From the NCBI GenBank assembly GCA_002347485.1, contig DDXM01000060.1, positions 35,772 through 51,695 on the forward strand: a DNA stretch of 15,924 nucleotides. Direction: 5' to 3'. The translations under genes and the position numbers were made by a program. This DNA is from Anaerolineaceae bacterium UBA2260 (GTDB taxonomy: Bacteria; Chloroflexota; Anaerolineae; Anaerolineales; Anaerolineaceae). Positions 6,914-12,804 of this stretch are shown here, piece by piece. Each line of letters opens with the position of its first letter. The stretch's first letter is position 1. The notes beneath the pieces are model-generated. The model ran no database searches. It was not told the origin of the DNA and was given only the letters and a program-made list of their open reading frames with translations.

Positions 6914-7900
6914 ATGCAAAATAAGACTCCGACTCGCAATCTGGCGTTCGACCTGGTACGAGTAACCGAAGCCGCGGCGCTGGCCGCCGGCAGGCAGATG
7001 GGCAGGGGCGATAAAAATCTCGCGGATAAAGTAGCAGTGGACGCGATGCGTGTGATGCTTAACACCATCGAGATGCGCGGGGTGATCGTCATCGGAGAAG
7101 GAGAAAAGGACGATGCACCGATGCTTTACAATGGCGAAGTGCTGGGAACTGGAAAAGGTCCCGAGGTGGACATCGCGGTTGACCCCATCGAAGGCACCCG
7201 CCCGCTGGCGTTCGGATTATGGAACGCCATCGCCACGGTCGCCCTGGCGCCGCGGGGATCGATGTTCAACCCGGGTCCCTTCGTATACATGAACAAGATC
7301 GCGGTGGGACCTGAGGGAAAGAACTGCGTGGACATTGACGCTCCGGTAAAGGACAACCTGGTCAAAGTGGCCAAATGCAAAGACGTTAAAGTCGAGGATC
7401 TGACCGTGGTCATCCTGGATCGTCCGCGCCACGAACAATTGATCAGGGAAGTGCGTCAATCTGGCGCACGTATTAAATTGATCCCGGATGGCGACGTGGC
7501 GGGCGCGTTGATGACAGCCATGGATAACAACCCGGCCGACCTGTTAATGGGCGTCGGCGGCACCCCAGAAGGCGTGCTGGCGGCGATAGGGCTGCGCTGC
7601 ATGGGGGGTGAGATTGTGGGCAAACTTTACCCCCGCAACCAGCGCGAGATCGACCTGGCAAAAGAAATGGGAATCGATATCAACAAACCGTTGCTCATGA
7701 ATGACCTGATTGCATCGGATAATATATTCTTTGCAGCCACAGGCATCACCACAGGCGACTTCCTGCATGGGGTAACTTATTTTAAAGACGGCGCCCGCAC
7801 GGACAGCGTGGTGATGCGCGGGCTTTCCGGCACAGTGCGGCAGGTCATTTCCACGCACAAGCTCAGCAAGCTGCAACGCATCAGCGCCATCAAGTATTGA
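6914..7900 (+). CDS. glpX: fructose-1,6-bisphosphatase, class II
   Basis: GlpX removes the 1-phosphate from fructose 1,6-bisphosphate in gluconeogenesis. The 328-residue protein shows RGDKNLADKVAVDAMR (Asp33), GEGEKDDAPML (Glu62), DIAVDPIEGTRPLA (Asp90, Glu93), YMNKIAVGP, IPDGDVAGALM, GVGGTPEGVLAA with its acidic ligand, and FFAATGITTGDFL, all expected of class II. ATG 6914 is chosen over the in-frame TTG at 6902 because GGGAGGG (6904-6910) is its Shine-Dalgarno. It lies 27 bp after cdsA and is probably the last gene of the frr-uppS-cdsA-glpX unit, since a terminator follows 17 bp after its stop. The dual fructose/sedoheptulose bisphosphatases of phototrophs have the same fold, so activity on the C7 substrate cannot be excluded. 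Confidence 0.95.
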   Translation: MQNKTPTRNLAFDLVRVTEAAALAAGRQMGRGDKNLADKVAVDAMRVMLNTIEMRGVIVIGEGEKDDAPMLYNGEVLGTGKGPEVDIAVDPIEGTRPLAFGLWNAIATVALAPRGSMFNPGPFVYMNKIAVGPEGKNCVDIDAPVKDNLVKVAKCKDVKVEDLTVVILDRPRHEQLIREVRQSGARIKLIPDGDVAGALMTAMDNNPADLLMGVGGTPEGVLAAIGLRCMGGEIVGKLYPRNQREIDLAKEMGIDINKPLLMNDLIASDNIFFAATGITTGDFLHGVTYFKDGARTDSVVMRGLSGTVRQVISTHKLSKLQRISAIKY

Positions 7901-7917
7901 TCTCTGTGTTAAAAACC

Positions 7918-7945
7918 AATAGGGTGCCATCTCTGACACCCTATT
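7918..7945. terminator. bidirectional terminator between glpX and the SIMPL gene
   Basis: AATAGGGTG (7918-7926) pairs with CACCCTATT (7937-7945) around a 10-nt loop. On the minus strand the stem is followed by GGTTTTTAA, a usable U tract for the SIMPL gene; on the plus strand it is followed by ATTATTATT, weaker but plausible for glpX. The genes converge here with 63 bp between stops. Confidence 0.78.
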
Positions 7946-7963
7946 ATTATTGGGAGACAAAAC

Positions 7964-8692
7964 TTATTTGATAATAAAGGTCACGTTGGCGTCTGCGCTG
8001 ATCTTCAACTGACCAGCCGCGATGGGGGCTGAGGTGTCATACACAGCTGATCCACCACCACCAATGCCCTTGGATTCGTACATGGGAAAGGTGACCCCGC
8101 TGGTATAAACATTGACGGTCTGCAGTTCACCGAGGGTGACGCCTGAGGCCTTGGCGATGGCTTCCGCTTCAGCCCTGGCATCGGCAATAGCTTTGTCGCG
8201 GGCTTCAGCTTCAGCGGCTGATTTGTCCTGGACATCGAAACTGATGCCATTGATGGTGTTCGCGCCAGAGTTCACAACCGTGTCCAGCAGCGCGCCCAGC
8301 TTCGAAAGATCGCGGACTGTGATGTAGACAGTGTTCTCAACCACGTAGTACTTGCGGGTAATCTGTCCATCCGGACCCCAGTCCTGCATCGGGTAGACGT
8401 TGAAGTTGGAGGTCTGGATGTCAGCCTTTTCAACTCCCAACGCCTGAAGGGCTTCAGCGATGGCGTTCGCCTGAACATTGTTGGCAGCCAGGGCATCAGA
8501 AACCTCTTCAGCGTCTACGCGCACACCGATATTGATGTAAGCGATATCCGGAACGATGTAAACCACCCCGTTGCCAGCGGCTGAAAGGGTTCTCGGCTGT
8601 TCCATCGTGGTGGTGATCTGGTTGGTCCCACACGCGGTCAGGGCTAAAACGGCGATAATACTTACTGCAACAATCAAAATTGACTTTTTCAT
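7964..8692 (-). CDS. SIMPL-domain (DUF541) lipoprotein
   Basis: A 242-residue predicted lipoprotein: MKKSILIVAVSIIAVLALTAC has a lipobox LTAC with Cys21, so it should be anchored to the outer face of the cytoplasmic membrane. From about residue 36 to the end is a SIMPL/DUF541 domain (RTLSAAGNGVVYIVPDIAYI, ADIQTSNFNVYP, DVQDKSAAEAEARDKAI). The family includes E. coli YggE, linked to oxidative stress, and is common in periplasmic or surface proteins; the biochemical role is not settled. The Shine-Dalgarno AAAGGAGA lies 8 bp before the ATG. The gene is separated from the membrane cluster upstream by a terminator and so has its own promoter, which I cannot identify with confidence. Confidence 0.9.
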   Translation of the reverse strand: MKKSILIVAVSIIAVLALTACGTNQITTTMEQPRTLSAAGNGVVYIVPDIAYINIGVRVDAEEVSDALAANNVQANAIAEALQALGVEKADIQTSNFNVYPMQDWGPDGQITRKYYVVENTVYITVRDLSKLGALLDTVVNSGANTINGISFDVQDKSAAEAEARDKAIADARAEAEAIAKASGVTLGELQTVNVYTSGVTFPMYESKGIGGGGSAVYDTSAPIAAGQLKISADANVTFIIK

Positions 8693-8705
8693 TTTCTTTC
8701 TCTCC

Positions 8706-8737
8706 TTTGTTATTCTTTGGATTAGACGAATAACAAA
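8706..8737. repeat. 10-bp inverted repeat in the 5' region of the SIMPL gene
   Basis: TTTGTTATTC (8706-8715) and GAATAACAAA (8728-8737) are perfect reverse complements with a 12-nt spacer. The element ends inside the A-rich part of the Shine-Dalgarno region of the minus-strand lipoprotein gene. It could be a repressor dyad or an mRNA hairpin next to the ribosome site. Nothing in the sequence decides between these. Confidence 0.5.
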
Positions 8738-8760
8738 ACGAAAAGTTCCTGAAATTGCAT

Positions 8761-8787
8761 AAAAAAACGGAGGATTTTCCTCCGTTT
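8761..8787 (-). terminator. intrinsic terminator of the PspC/LiaF-like operon
   Basis: AAACGGAGGA (8765-8774) pairs with TCCTCCGTTT (8778-8787) around a 3-nt loop. On the minus strand the stem is followed by a seven-T run (8767-8761), the classical form. It lies just past the stop of the LiaF-like gene at 8794 and before the lipoprotein gene, so it separates the two transcription units. Confidence 0.9.
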
Positions 8788-8793
8788 AATCAT

Positions 8794-9861
8794 TCAATCA
8801 ATGGCGTTTATGGTTACCGCGCCGACCGCAACCCCAATCCTGACCTCCACCTCGCCCGCGCCGGGGGAGACATTTGGGTTCGAGACCACTTCGCCATCCC
8901 GCACCCATCCGGCAGGCAGGGTGGTGTTCACCAGCGCGTTATCGAGACGAATGGTGACATCGCAGCCGCGTGGGATATTCAAAGTCACCAGTCCGAGCGC
9001 CTGGTCAACATCCACATCCAGACCTTCAATACACGGAATGGTCAGGTTCTGCGTACCAAGCGCGAGTTCAGTTTCCAGGTGTTTGGTGAGCGTATTTCGC
9101 AAATCCAACTGCAATTCACCGATCACCACTTCGGCGCGCAGGTCGATCGGCATACGCGAATTGACCTTGAAGTCGTATTCATATGCCGATTGATCGCCCG
9201 CCAGCGGGTTGTTGTTGCTTTCCACACTCAAGCTCAGGCTGCTTTCACCGTCCACCGGCTTTGTATACACAGGACTCAATGAACTGCTAAGGGGCAGCAC
9301 TGCGGTACCGGCAAGCAATTGGTCACTTTCAGCCCCGCCGGAAAGTATTACTCGCCCGCGAATAACATTCAGCTGGATATTGGAAAATTGGGCTTCTTCC
9401 AGGTTCTGCTCAAAATTGACCGTGCGCGTCCCCAGAGTAACCGGGAATGCCACTGCCAGCCAGAAAATCATCCCCACTACGAGGAGGCCTAAACCAGCCC
9501 ACAACACCAGATACCACCCGCTGCGCTTCCTGCCGAATGCGATATCGATACCGATTGCCACCAACAAAATCGGCCAGATCTTCGCGAGCAAGGGGAGAGC
9601 GCGTACCGAAAGGTAGCCAAGGTTACCCAGCAGGAGCAGCACACCCACGCCAAGTACAACCAGAGGCCACACCAATCCTTCCTGGCGCCATAAACCATCC
9701 AACCCGGCCAGCACAAGCAATACTGGCCAATACAAAAGGAGGTTTTCGCGGGTCGTACCGGGAACCACTCCCAGGTTGATCAGGAGCAGGAATACGCCTA
9801 ACCCAACCAACAGGAGCGGGAAGAACAATCCCTTGCGTTTTGAACTCCCGTTCATCTTCAT
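8794..9861 (-). CDS. LiaF-like membrane protein
   Basis: A 355-residue protein. The first ~140 residues hold about five hydrophobic segments in the pattern seen in LiaI/LiaF and DUF5668 proteins (FFPLLLVGLGVFLLLINLG, then LYWPVLLVLAGLDGLW, and the same pattern again as IWPILLVAIGIDIAFG). The remaining ~210 residues are a soluble beta-rich tail (IPRGCDVTIRLDNALVN, VRIGVAVGAVTIN), like the C-terminal domain of LiaF/YvqF, the inhibitor of a cell-envelope stress sensor kinase in Bacillus. No kinase gene is present nearby, so a role as sensor or shield is inferred. The ATG at 9861 overlaps the PspC stop as ATGA. The second ATG (9855) has better spacing, 8 bp, to GGGG at 9867-9864, so either start is possible. 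Confidence 0.82.
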   Translation of the reverse strand: MKMNGSSKRKGLFFPLLLVGLGVFLLLINLGVVPGTTRENLLLYWPVLLVLAGLDGLWRQEGLVWPLVVLGVGVLLLLGNLGYLSVRALPLLAKIWPILLVAIGIDIAFGRKRSGWYLVLWAGLGLLVVGMIFWLAVAFPVTLGTRTVNFEQNLEEAQFSNIQLNVIRGRVILSGGAESDQLLAGTAVLPLSSSLSPVYTKPVDGESSLSLSVESNNNPLAGDQSAYEYDFKVNSRMPIDLRAEVVIGELQLDLRNTLTKHLETELALGTQNLTIPCIEGLDVDVDQALGLVTLNIPRGCDVTIRLDNALVNTTLPAGWVRDGEVVSNPNVSPGAGEVEVRIGVAVGAVTINAID

Positions 9862-10322
9862 TTCCCCTTTCTCAACGCCACCAGCAAAAGCGCAACACCA
9901 GCCAGGATGATCAGCCCGGCCAGGATGACGTTGTTATTGACCCAGGAGAGCCACGGAATGTTCAGATTCTGCAGGAAAATGTAGCCGCCCACCAGGATCA
10001 ACCCGATGCCAATATAGAGACTGGTCTTTTTTGAAGGCTGGTTCACGACCTGGGAGATTTCCTCCTTGAATGTTTCGGCTCGATCCTTGATCACTTCGCC
10101 GTCAATCGTCGCGGAACTTGGGGCGCCGCCAGTCACGGTTTCTTCAGAAGGAACCACAATCCAGAGAATGATATACACGAGCGGTCCGATGCCCCCAGCC
10201 AGGGTAAAGACGATGAAGAAAAGCCGTACAAGCACCACATCGATGTTCAAATACTTTCCCAGTCCACCGCATACGCCGCCGAGGATGCGGTCTTGTTGCG
10301 AGCGCATTAATCTATTTTCCAT
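9858..10322 (-). CDS. PspC-domain membrane protein
   Basis: 154 residues from ATG 10322 (MENRLMRSQQD). Residues about 8-62 are a PspC domain: RILGGVCGGLGKYLNIDVVLVRLFFIVF, then a second membrane helix ending in WIVVPSEE. A charged linker (KDRAETFKEEISQVVNQPSKK) follows, then two more helices with a LiaI/DUF5668-like look. PspC proteins respond to membrane stress, either through PspA or as toxin-antitoxin-like membrane parts. An in-frame frame extends to 10361, but it overlaps the upstream gene and adds a Cys-rich tail foreign to the family; an AGGA overlapping the upstream stop (10334-10331) serves the chosen start. It sits between a multi-pass protein and the LiaF-like gene in one operon. 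Confidence 0.9.
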   Translation of the reverse strand: MENRLMRSQQDRILGGVCGGLGKYLNIDVVLVRLFFIVFTLAGGIGPLVYIILWIVVPSEETVTGGAPSSATIDGEVIKDRAETFKEEISQVVNQPSKKTSLYIGIGLILVGGYIFLQNLNIPWLSWVNNNVILAGLIILAGVALLLVALRKGK

Positions 10323-10332
10323 GGTTATTTTC

Positions 10333-10974
10333 CTATTCCTTGCGCAACAAAGACCGCACAACCAAGAACCCGCCTGCCAGGATCAGCAGCAGCGCCCACA
10401 CCCAACCGGCGAAAGTTCCGACCAAAGCGCCGGACAGCGCGAGGATGAGTACCCCCAAGGCAAAACAGATACCCGCCGGAATCCATGGCCATTTTTCTTT
10501 TTTCCCGATTGGATGAATACCAAGCGCGACGAATGTCGCACCGACGCCGAGGAAGAAAATTGCACCGGCCAGATTCCCGCCGCCCCGAATGCCCGCTACG
10601 ACAGCCAGCGTGAAGAGCACGCCAGCCGGGATGATCGGCCACCACTGCTCTGTGCGCAGCAGATAAACCACCAGGAAGCCTAACCCGATGAACGCCAGGA
10701 AGAGAGAACCGCCAAAACGGTTGCCAAATTCAGGGAACACGGAGGAGGAGGTGATCAACGCGCCAAGGCCGAGCAGAACAAAGCCGGGAATGGCTGCCCA
10801 CCACTTGTTGCGATCTTTGACCAGGAAATAGAGGAAGACCGCGCCCCCTAAAGCGAATAACAATCCGATGAACAACCCGCCAAAGGGGATCGAGAAGATC
10901 TGCTGCAGGAGAAAGAGCACACCTACAAGGACAAGCAAAACACCAAAGAATATTCGTTTCGATTGATCACTCAT
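10333..10974 (-). CDS. multi-pass membrane protein with three internal repeats
   Basis: 213 residues, about eight hydrophobic segments and very little soluble sequence. The N-terminus (RIFFGVLLVLVGVLFLLQQI) resembles the DUF5668/LiaI type. A motif of aromatic residues followed by Ile-Pro and Gly recurs three times, KWWAAIPGF near 57, QWWPIIPAG near 110 and KWPWIPAG near 161, each followed by a helix containing LG or GV. The period is 50 to 53 residues, indicating internal triplication. An AAGGAG just upstream serves the ATG at 10974, which lies 6 bp after the preceding gene's stop. No enzyme motif is visible; the operon suggests a membrane-stress or membrane-organising role, as an inference only. 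Confidence 0.8.
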   Translation of the reverse strand: MSDQSKRIFFGVLLVLVGVLFLLQQIFSIPFGGLFIGLLFALGGAVFLYFLVKDRNKWWAAIPGFVLLGLGALITSSSVFPEFGNRFGGSLFLAFIGLGFLVVYLLRTEQWWPIIPAGVLFTLAVVAGIRGGGNLAGAIFFLGVGATFVALGIHPIGKKEKWPWIPAGICFALGVLILALSGALVGTFAGWVWALLLILAGGFLVVRSLLRKE

Positions 10975-10980
10975 TTCAAA

Positions 10981-11514
10981 TCACTCCTTGAGCGTGGGTT
11001 CACTGCGACCCTTGATTAACGCGCGTGCTCCCACCAGCACGCCAGCCACGATCAACAGCACAGGCCAATATGGACCGAGATTGCGGAATGCGCCGAAGAA
11101 TGCGCCAAAAACAACGAAAAGCACAAGGCTGGTGCCAATTGAATCCAGTGAAGAACGCAATGTATGCTTTTTCCGGTCACCGAAAAGCCAAGCGGCAAGC
11201 ATTCCCAGACCGGTGAATCCGGGGATAAGCGTCCACATGTAAGCCCAGCTGCCCCAGTTGCCGGTGGTATTCTGATAATAGAGGATGCCACCGATACCGG
11301 CAACGATGAAGGCCGGAACCGCCATATCCGGAGCGCCGGTCAGCAATCCGATCACCAGCAGGCCTGCGCCTACCAGCATCACGATCACCGGCCACGAGAA
11401 TGTAATATCGATAATGTCGGCGAAACCTGGCACCACGTTAACCAGCACAAAGTACACGCCAGCCAAGATCAATAAGATTCCCAGGATAAGATTCGTGCGA
11501 GTTCGTTTTTCCAT
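10981..11514 (-). CDS. multi-pass membrane protein, first gene of the PspC/LiaF-like operon
   Basis: 177 residues with about six hydrophobic segments: LILGILLILAGVYFVLVNVV, SWPVIVMLVGAGLLVIGLL, AVPAFIVAGIGGILYY, WTLIPGFTGLGMLAAWLFG, LVLFVVFGAFFGAF and YWPVLLIVAGVLVGARAL. The aromatic-Pro-Val pattern (SWPVI, YWPVLL) matches the LiaI/DUF5668-type segments in the other three genes, so all four may share ancestry. The central stretch QNTTGNWGSWAYMW is polar and Trp-rich between two helices. A GAGG at 11524-11521 precedes the ATG. It is the promoter-proximal gene of the minus-strand operon 11514-8794 and is divergent from cysK. Confidence 0.82.
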   Translation of the reverse strand: MEKRTRTNLILGILLILAGVYFVLVNVVPGFADIIDITFSWPVIVMLVGAGLLVIGLLTGAPDMAVPAFIVAGIGGILYYQNTTGNWGSWAYMWTLIPGFTGLGMLAAWLFGDRKKHTLRSSLDSIGTSLVLFVVFGAFFGAFRNLGPYWPVLLIVAGVLVGARALIKGRSEPTLKE

Positions 11515-11535
11515 CCTAACCTCTTAAATACAAAA

Positions 11536-11541
11536 ATTATA
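11536..11541 (-). promoter_or_regulatory. possible -10 element of the PspC/LiaF-like operon
   Basis: TATAAT on the minus strand (11541-11536), 21 bp before the ATG at 11514. No good -35 lies 16-18 bp upstream; TTACTG at 15 bp is the nearest. The short leader and isolated perfect -10 make it a plausible but weakly supported promoter, perhaps dependent on an activator or an alternative sigma factor. Confidence 0.4.
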
Positions 11542-11603
11542 ATCAATCCATATACGCAGTAATCTCAGCCAGGTTGCACTGCGGCATAATGAAACGCGCA
11601 CCC

Positions 11604-11631
11604 TTGACAATTAAGGAATGAAAGCTATAAT
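11604..11631 (+). promoter_or_regulatory. promoter of cysK-cysE
   Basis: TTGACA (11604-11609) and TATAAT (11626-11631), both perfect, spaced 16 bp. Transcription should begin near 11638, giving a leader of about 208 nt before cysK. No obvious repressor dyad overlaps the hexamers, in keeping with control at the RNA level further down. Confidence 0.88.
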
Positions 11632-11664
11632 GTGACATAATTGGTCATAATTACAATGGAAAGA

Positions 11665-11715
11665 ATGAACATGATAACGAACAATTGCTTGTGTACACGG
11701 CGGGGTACGATTTGA
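11665..11715 (+). CDS. putative cysteine-containing leader peptide of cysK
   Basis: A short reading frame in the cysK leader encoding MNMITNNCLCTRRGTI. It has two Cys codons, TGC (11686-11688) and TGT (11692-11694), separated by one Leu, and ends at TGA 11713-11715. Other in-frame ATGs at 11656 and 11671 would give 19 or 14 residues with the same Cys segment. GGAAAG at 11658-11663, 7 bp before ATG 11671, is the nearest ribosome site, so translation efficiency is uncertain. Segment 1 of the downstream attenuator begins four bases after the second Cys codon. The arrangement parallels trp/his leader peptides, and Cys-rich short reading frames that control cysteine genes are known in mycobacteria. 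Translation is inferred, not shown. Confidence 0.65.
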   Translation: MNMITNNCLCTRRGTI

Positions 11716-11777
11716 CCTCCGCCTGATCCTCATCACCCGAATAACCCCAGGCGGCGGTGGACGTCCCCGCATTTTTT
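11699..11777 (+). promoter_or_regulatory. putative ribosome-mediated cysteine attenuator with terminator
   Basis: Four GC-rich segments lie between the leader peptide and a six-T run. Segment 1 is GGCGGGG (11699-11705), 2 is ACCTCCGCCTG (11715-11725), 3 is CAGGCGGCGGT (11748-11758), 4 is CCCCGC (11765-11770). Pairing 1:2 gives 7 bp including one G-U. Pairing 2:3 gives 10 bp with one mismatch and a 22-nt loop (antiterminator). In 3:4, GCGG and GG (11754-11757, 11759-11760) pair with CCCCGC around loop ACGT, followed by A and six T (11772-11777): a compact terminator. 2:3 and 3:4 exclude each other. Segments 1 and 4 can also pair (GCGGGG/CCCCGC), closing 2:3 into a longer stem when segment 1 is free. 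All pairings are seen in sequence; the regulatory reading is inference. Confidence 0.7.
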
Positions 11778-11809
11778 GCGTGCAGCCCTCCCGGCCGCTT
11801 TTGTTTTTA
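11778..11809 (+). terminator. weak second hairpin with T-rich tail in the cysK leader
   Basis: GCG-T-GC (11778-11783) can pair with GCCGC (11794-11798) with one bulge, followed by TTTTGTTTTT (11799-11808). It may be a back-up terminator to the attenuator or only a T-rich spacer; the five-pair stem is marginal. Confidence 0.25.
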
Positions 11810-11845
11810 AAACACATCATCTAACAATACAAGGAATTTAGGAAA

Positions 11846-12778
11846 ATGAAAATCGCAAGTGATATCACCCAATTGATCGGAAACACCCCCCTGGTGCGCA
11901 TTAACCGCCTGACCGAAGGACTGCCGGGCGAAGTGGTAGCGAAGCTGGAATACTTTAACCCTTCCCACAGCGTAAAAGACCGCATCGGCGTGGCGATGAT
12001 CGAGGCGGGCGAAAAGGCCGGCTTAATCAAGCCGGATACCATTCTGGTGGAACCCACCAGCGGTAACACCGGCATCGCGCTGGCTTTTGCCGCCGCGGCG
12101 CGCGGGTATCGCCTGGTGCTGGCGATGCCGGATACCATGAGCCGCGAACGACGCATGCTGTTGAAGGCTTACGGCGCCGAACTGGTGCTCACCCCAGGCA
12201 GCGAGGGCATGAGCGGCGCTATCCGCAAAGCTGAAGAGATCGCTGCCAGCGACCCGCGCTACTACATGCCCCAGCAATTCAACAACCCGGCCAACCCCGA
12301 GATTCACCGCCGCACTACCGCTGAGGAGATTTGGCGTGACACGGACGGGAAGGTGGATATTGTGGTGGCTGGCGTGGGCACCGGCGGCACCATCACCGGC
12401 GTCGGCGAGGTGCTTAAAGCGCGCAAGCCCGGCGTGAAGATCGTGGCGGTGGAACCAGACGCCTCGCCCGTGCTCTCCGGCGGCGCGAAAGGATCGCACG
12501 TCATCCAGGGCATCGGAGCGGGATTCATTCCGCAGGTTTTGAATACCGGCATCTACGACGAGATCATGCGGGTCACCAATGAAAATGCACTGCAGACCGC
12601 ACGACAGATGGCCACCCGCGAGGGGTTGCTGGTGGGTATCTCCTCTGGCGCGGCAGTGTGGGCAGCCCTGCAGGTAGCCGCGCGGGCGGAGAACGCCGGC
12701 AAGTTGATCGTGGTCATCATCCCGTCGTTCGGCGAACGCTACCTGAGCACCAGCCTTTACGCTGACCTGGTGGAGTGA
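11846..12778 (+). CDS. cysK: cysteine synthase (O-acetylserine sulfhydrylase)
   Basis: A PLP enzyme that makes L-cysteine from O-acetylserine and sulfide in the cytoplasm. The 310-residue product has LIGNTPLVRIN near the start, HSVKDRIG with the PLP-binding Lys44, EPTSGNTGIALA (71-76 is the substrate-binding TSGNTG loop), GVGTGGTITGVG for phosphate binding, and ISSGAAVWAAL near the C-terminus. This is the classical CysK pattern with no regulatory CBS extension. AAGGAA lies 9 bp before the ATG. The promoter is about 210 bp upstream, with a leader peptide and attenuator between. cysE follows after 26 bp, so precursor and product enzymes are made from one message. Confidence 0.97.
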   Translation: MKIASDITQLIGNTPLVRINRLTEGLPGEVVAKLEYFNPSHSVKDRIGVAMIEAGEKAGLIKPDTILVEPTSGNTGIALAFAAAARGYRLVLAMPDTMSRERRMLLKAYGAELVLTPGSEGMSGAIRKAEEIAASDPRYYMPQQFNNPANPEIHRRTTAEEIWRDTDGKVDIVVAGVGTGGTITGVGEVLKARKPGVKIVAVEPDASPVLSGGAKGSHVIQGIGAGFIPQVLNTGIYDEIMRVTNENALQTARQMATREGLLVGISSGAAVWAALQVAARAENAGKLIVVIIPSFGERYLSTSLYADLVE

Positions 12779-12804
12779 TCTGAAAGAAAAGAATGGAGGG
12801 AACG

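Noticed and set aside
7126..7661. Minus-strand frames opposite glpX
   Set aside because: Antisense shadows of a fully motif-supported enzyme gene.
8755..9282. Long plus-strand open frame opposite the LiaF-like gene
   Set aside because: It is antisense to a well-supported membrane protein gene with terminator and operon context, and its translation is rich in His, Arg and Gln with no recognisable domain.
11638..11780. T-box or SAM riboswitch in the cysK leader
   Set aside because: The 3' part (GGTGGAC...GTCCCCGC) recalls a T-box terminator, but the conserved T-box bulge and a long specifier stem are missing, and no S-box core is seen. The Cys-containing frame explains the structures better.
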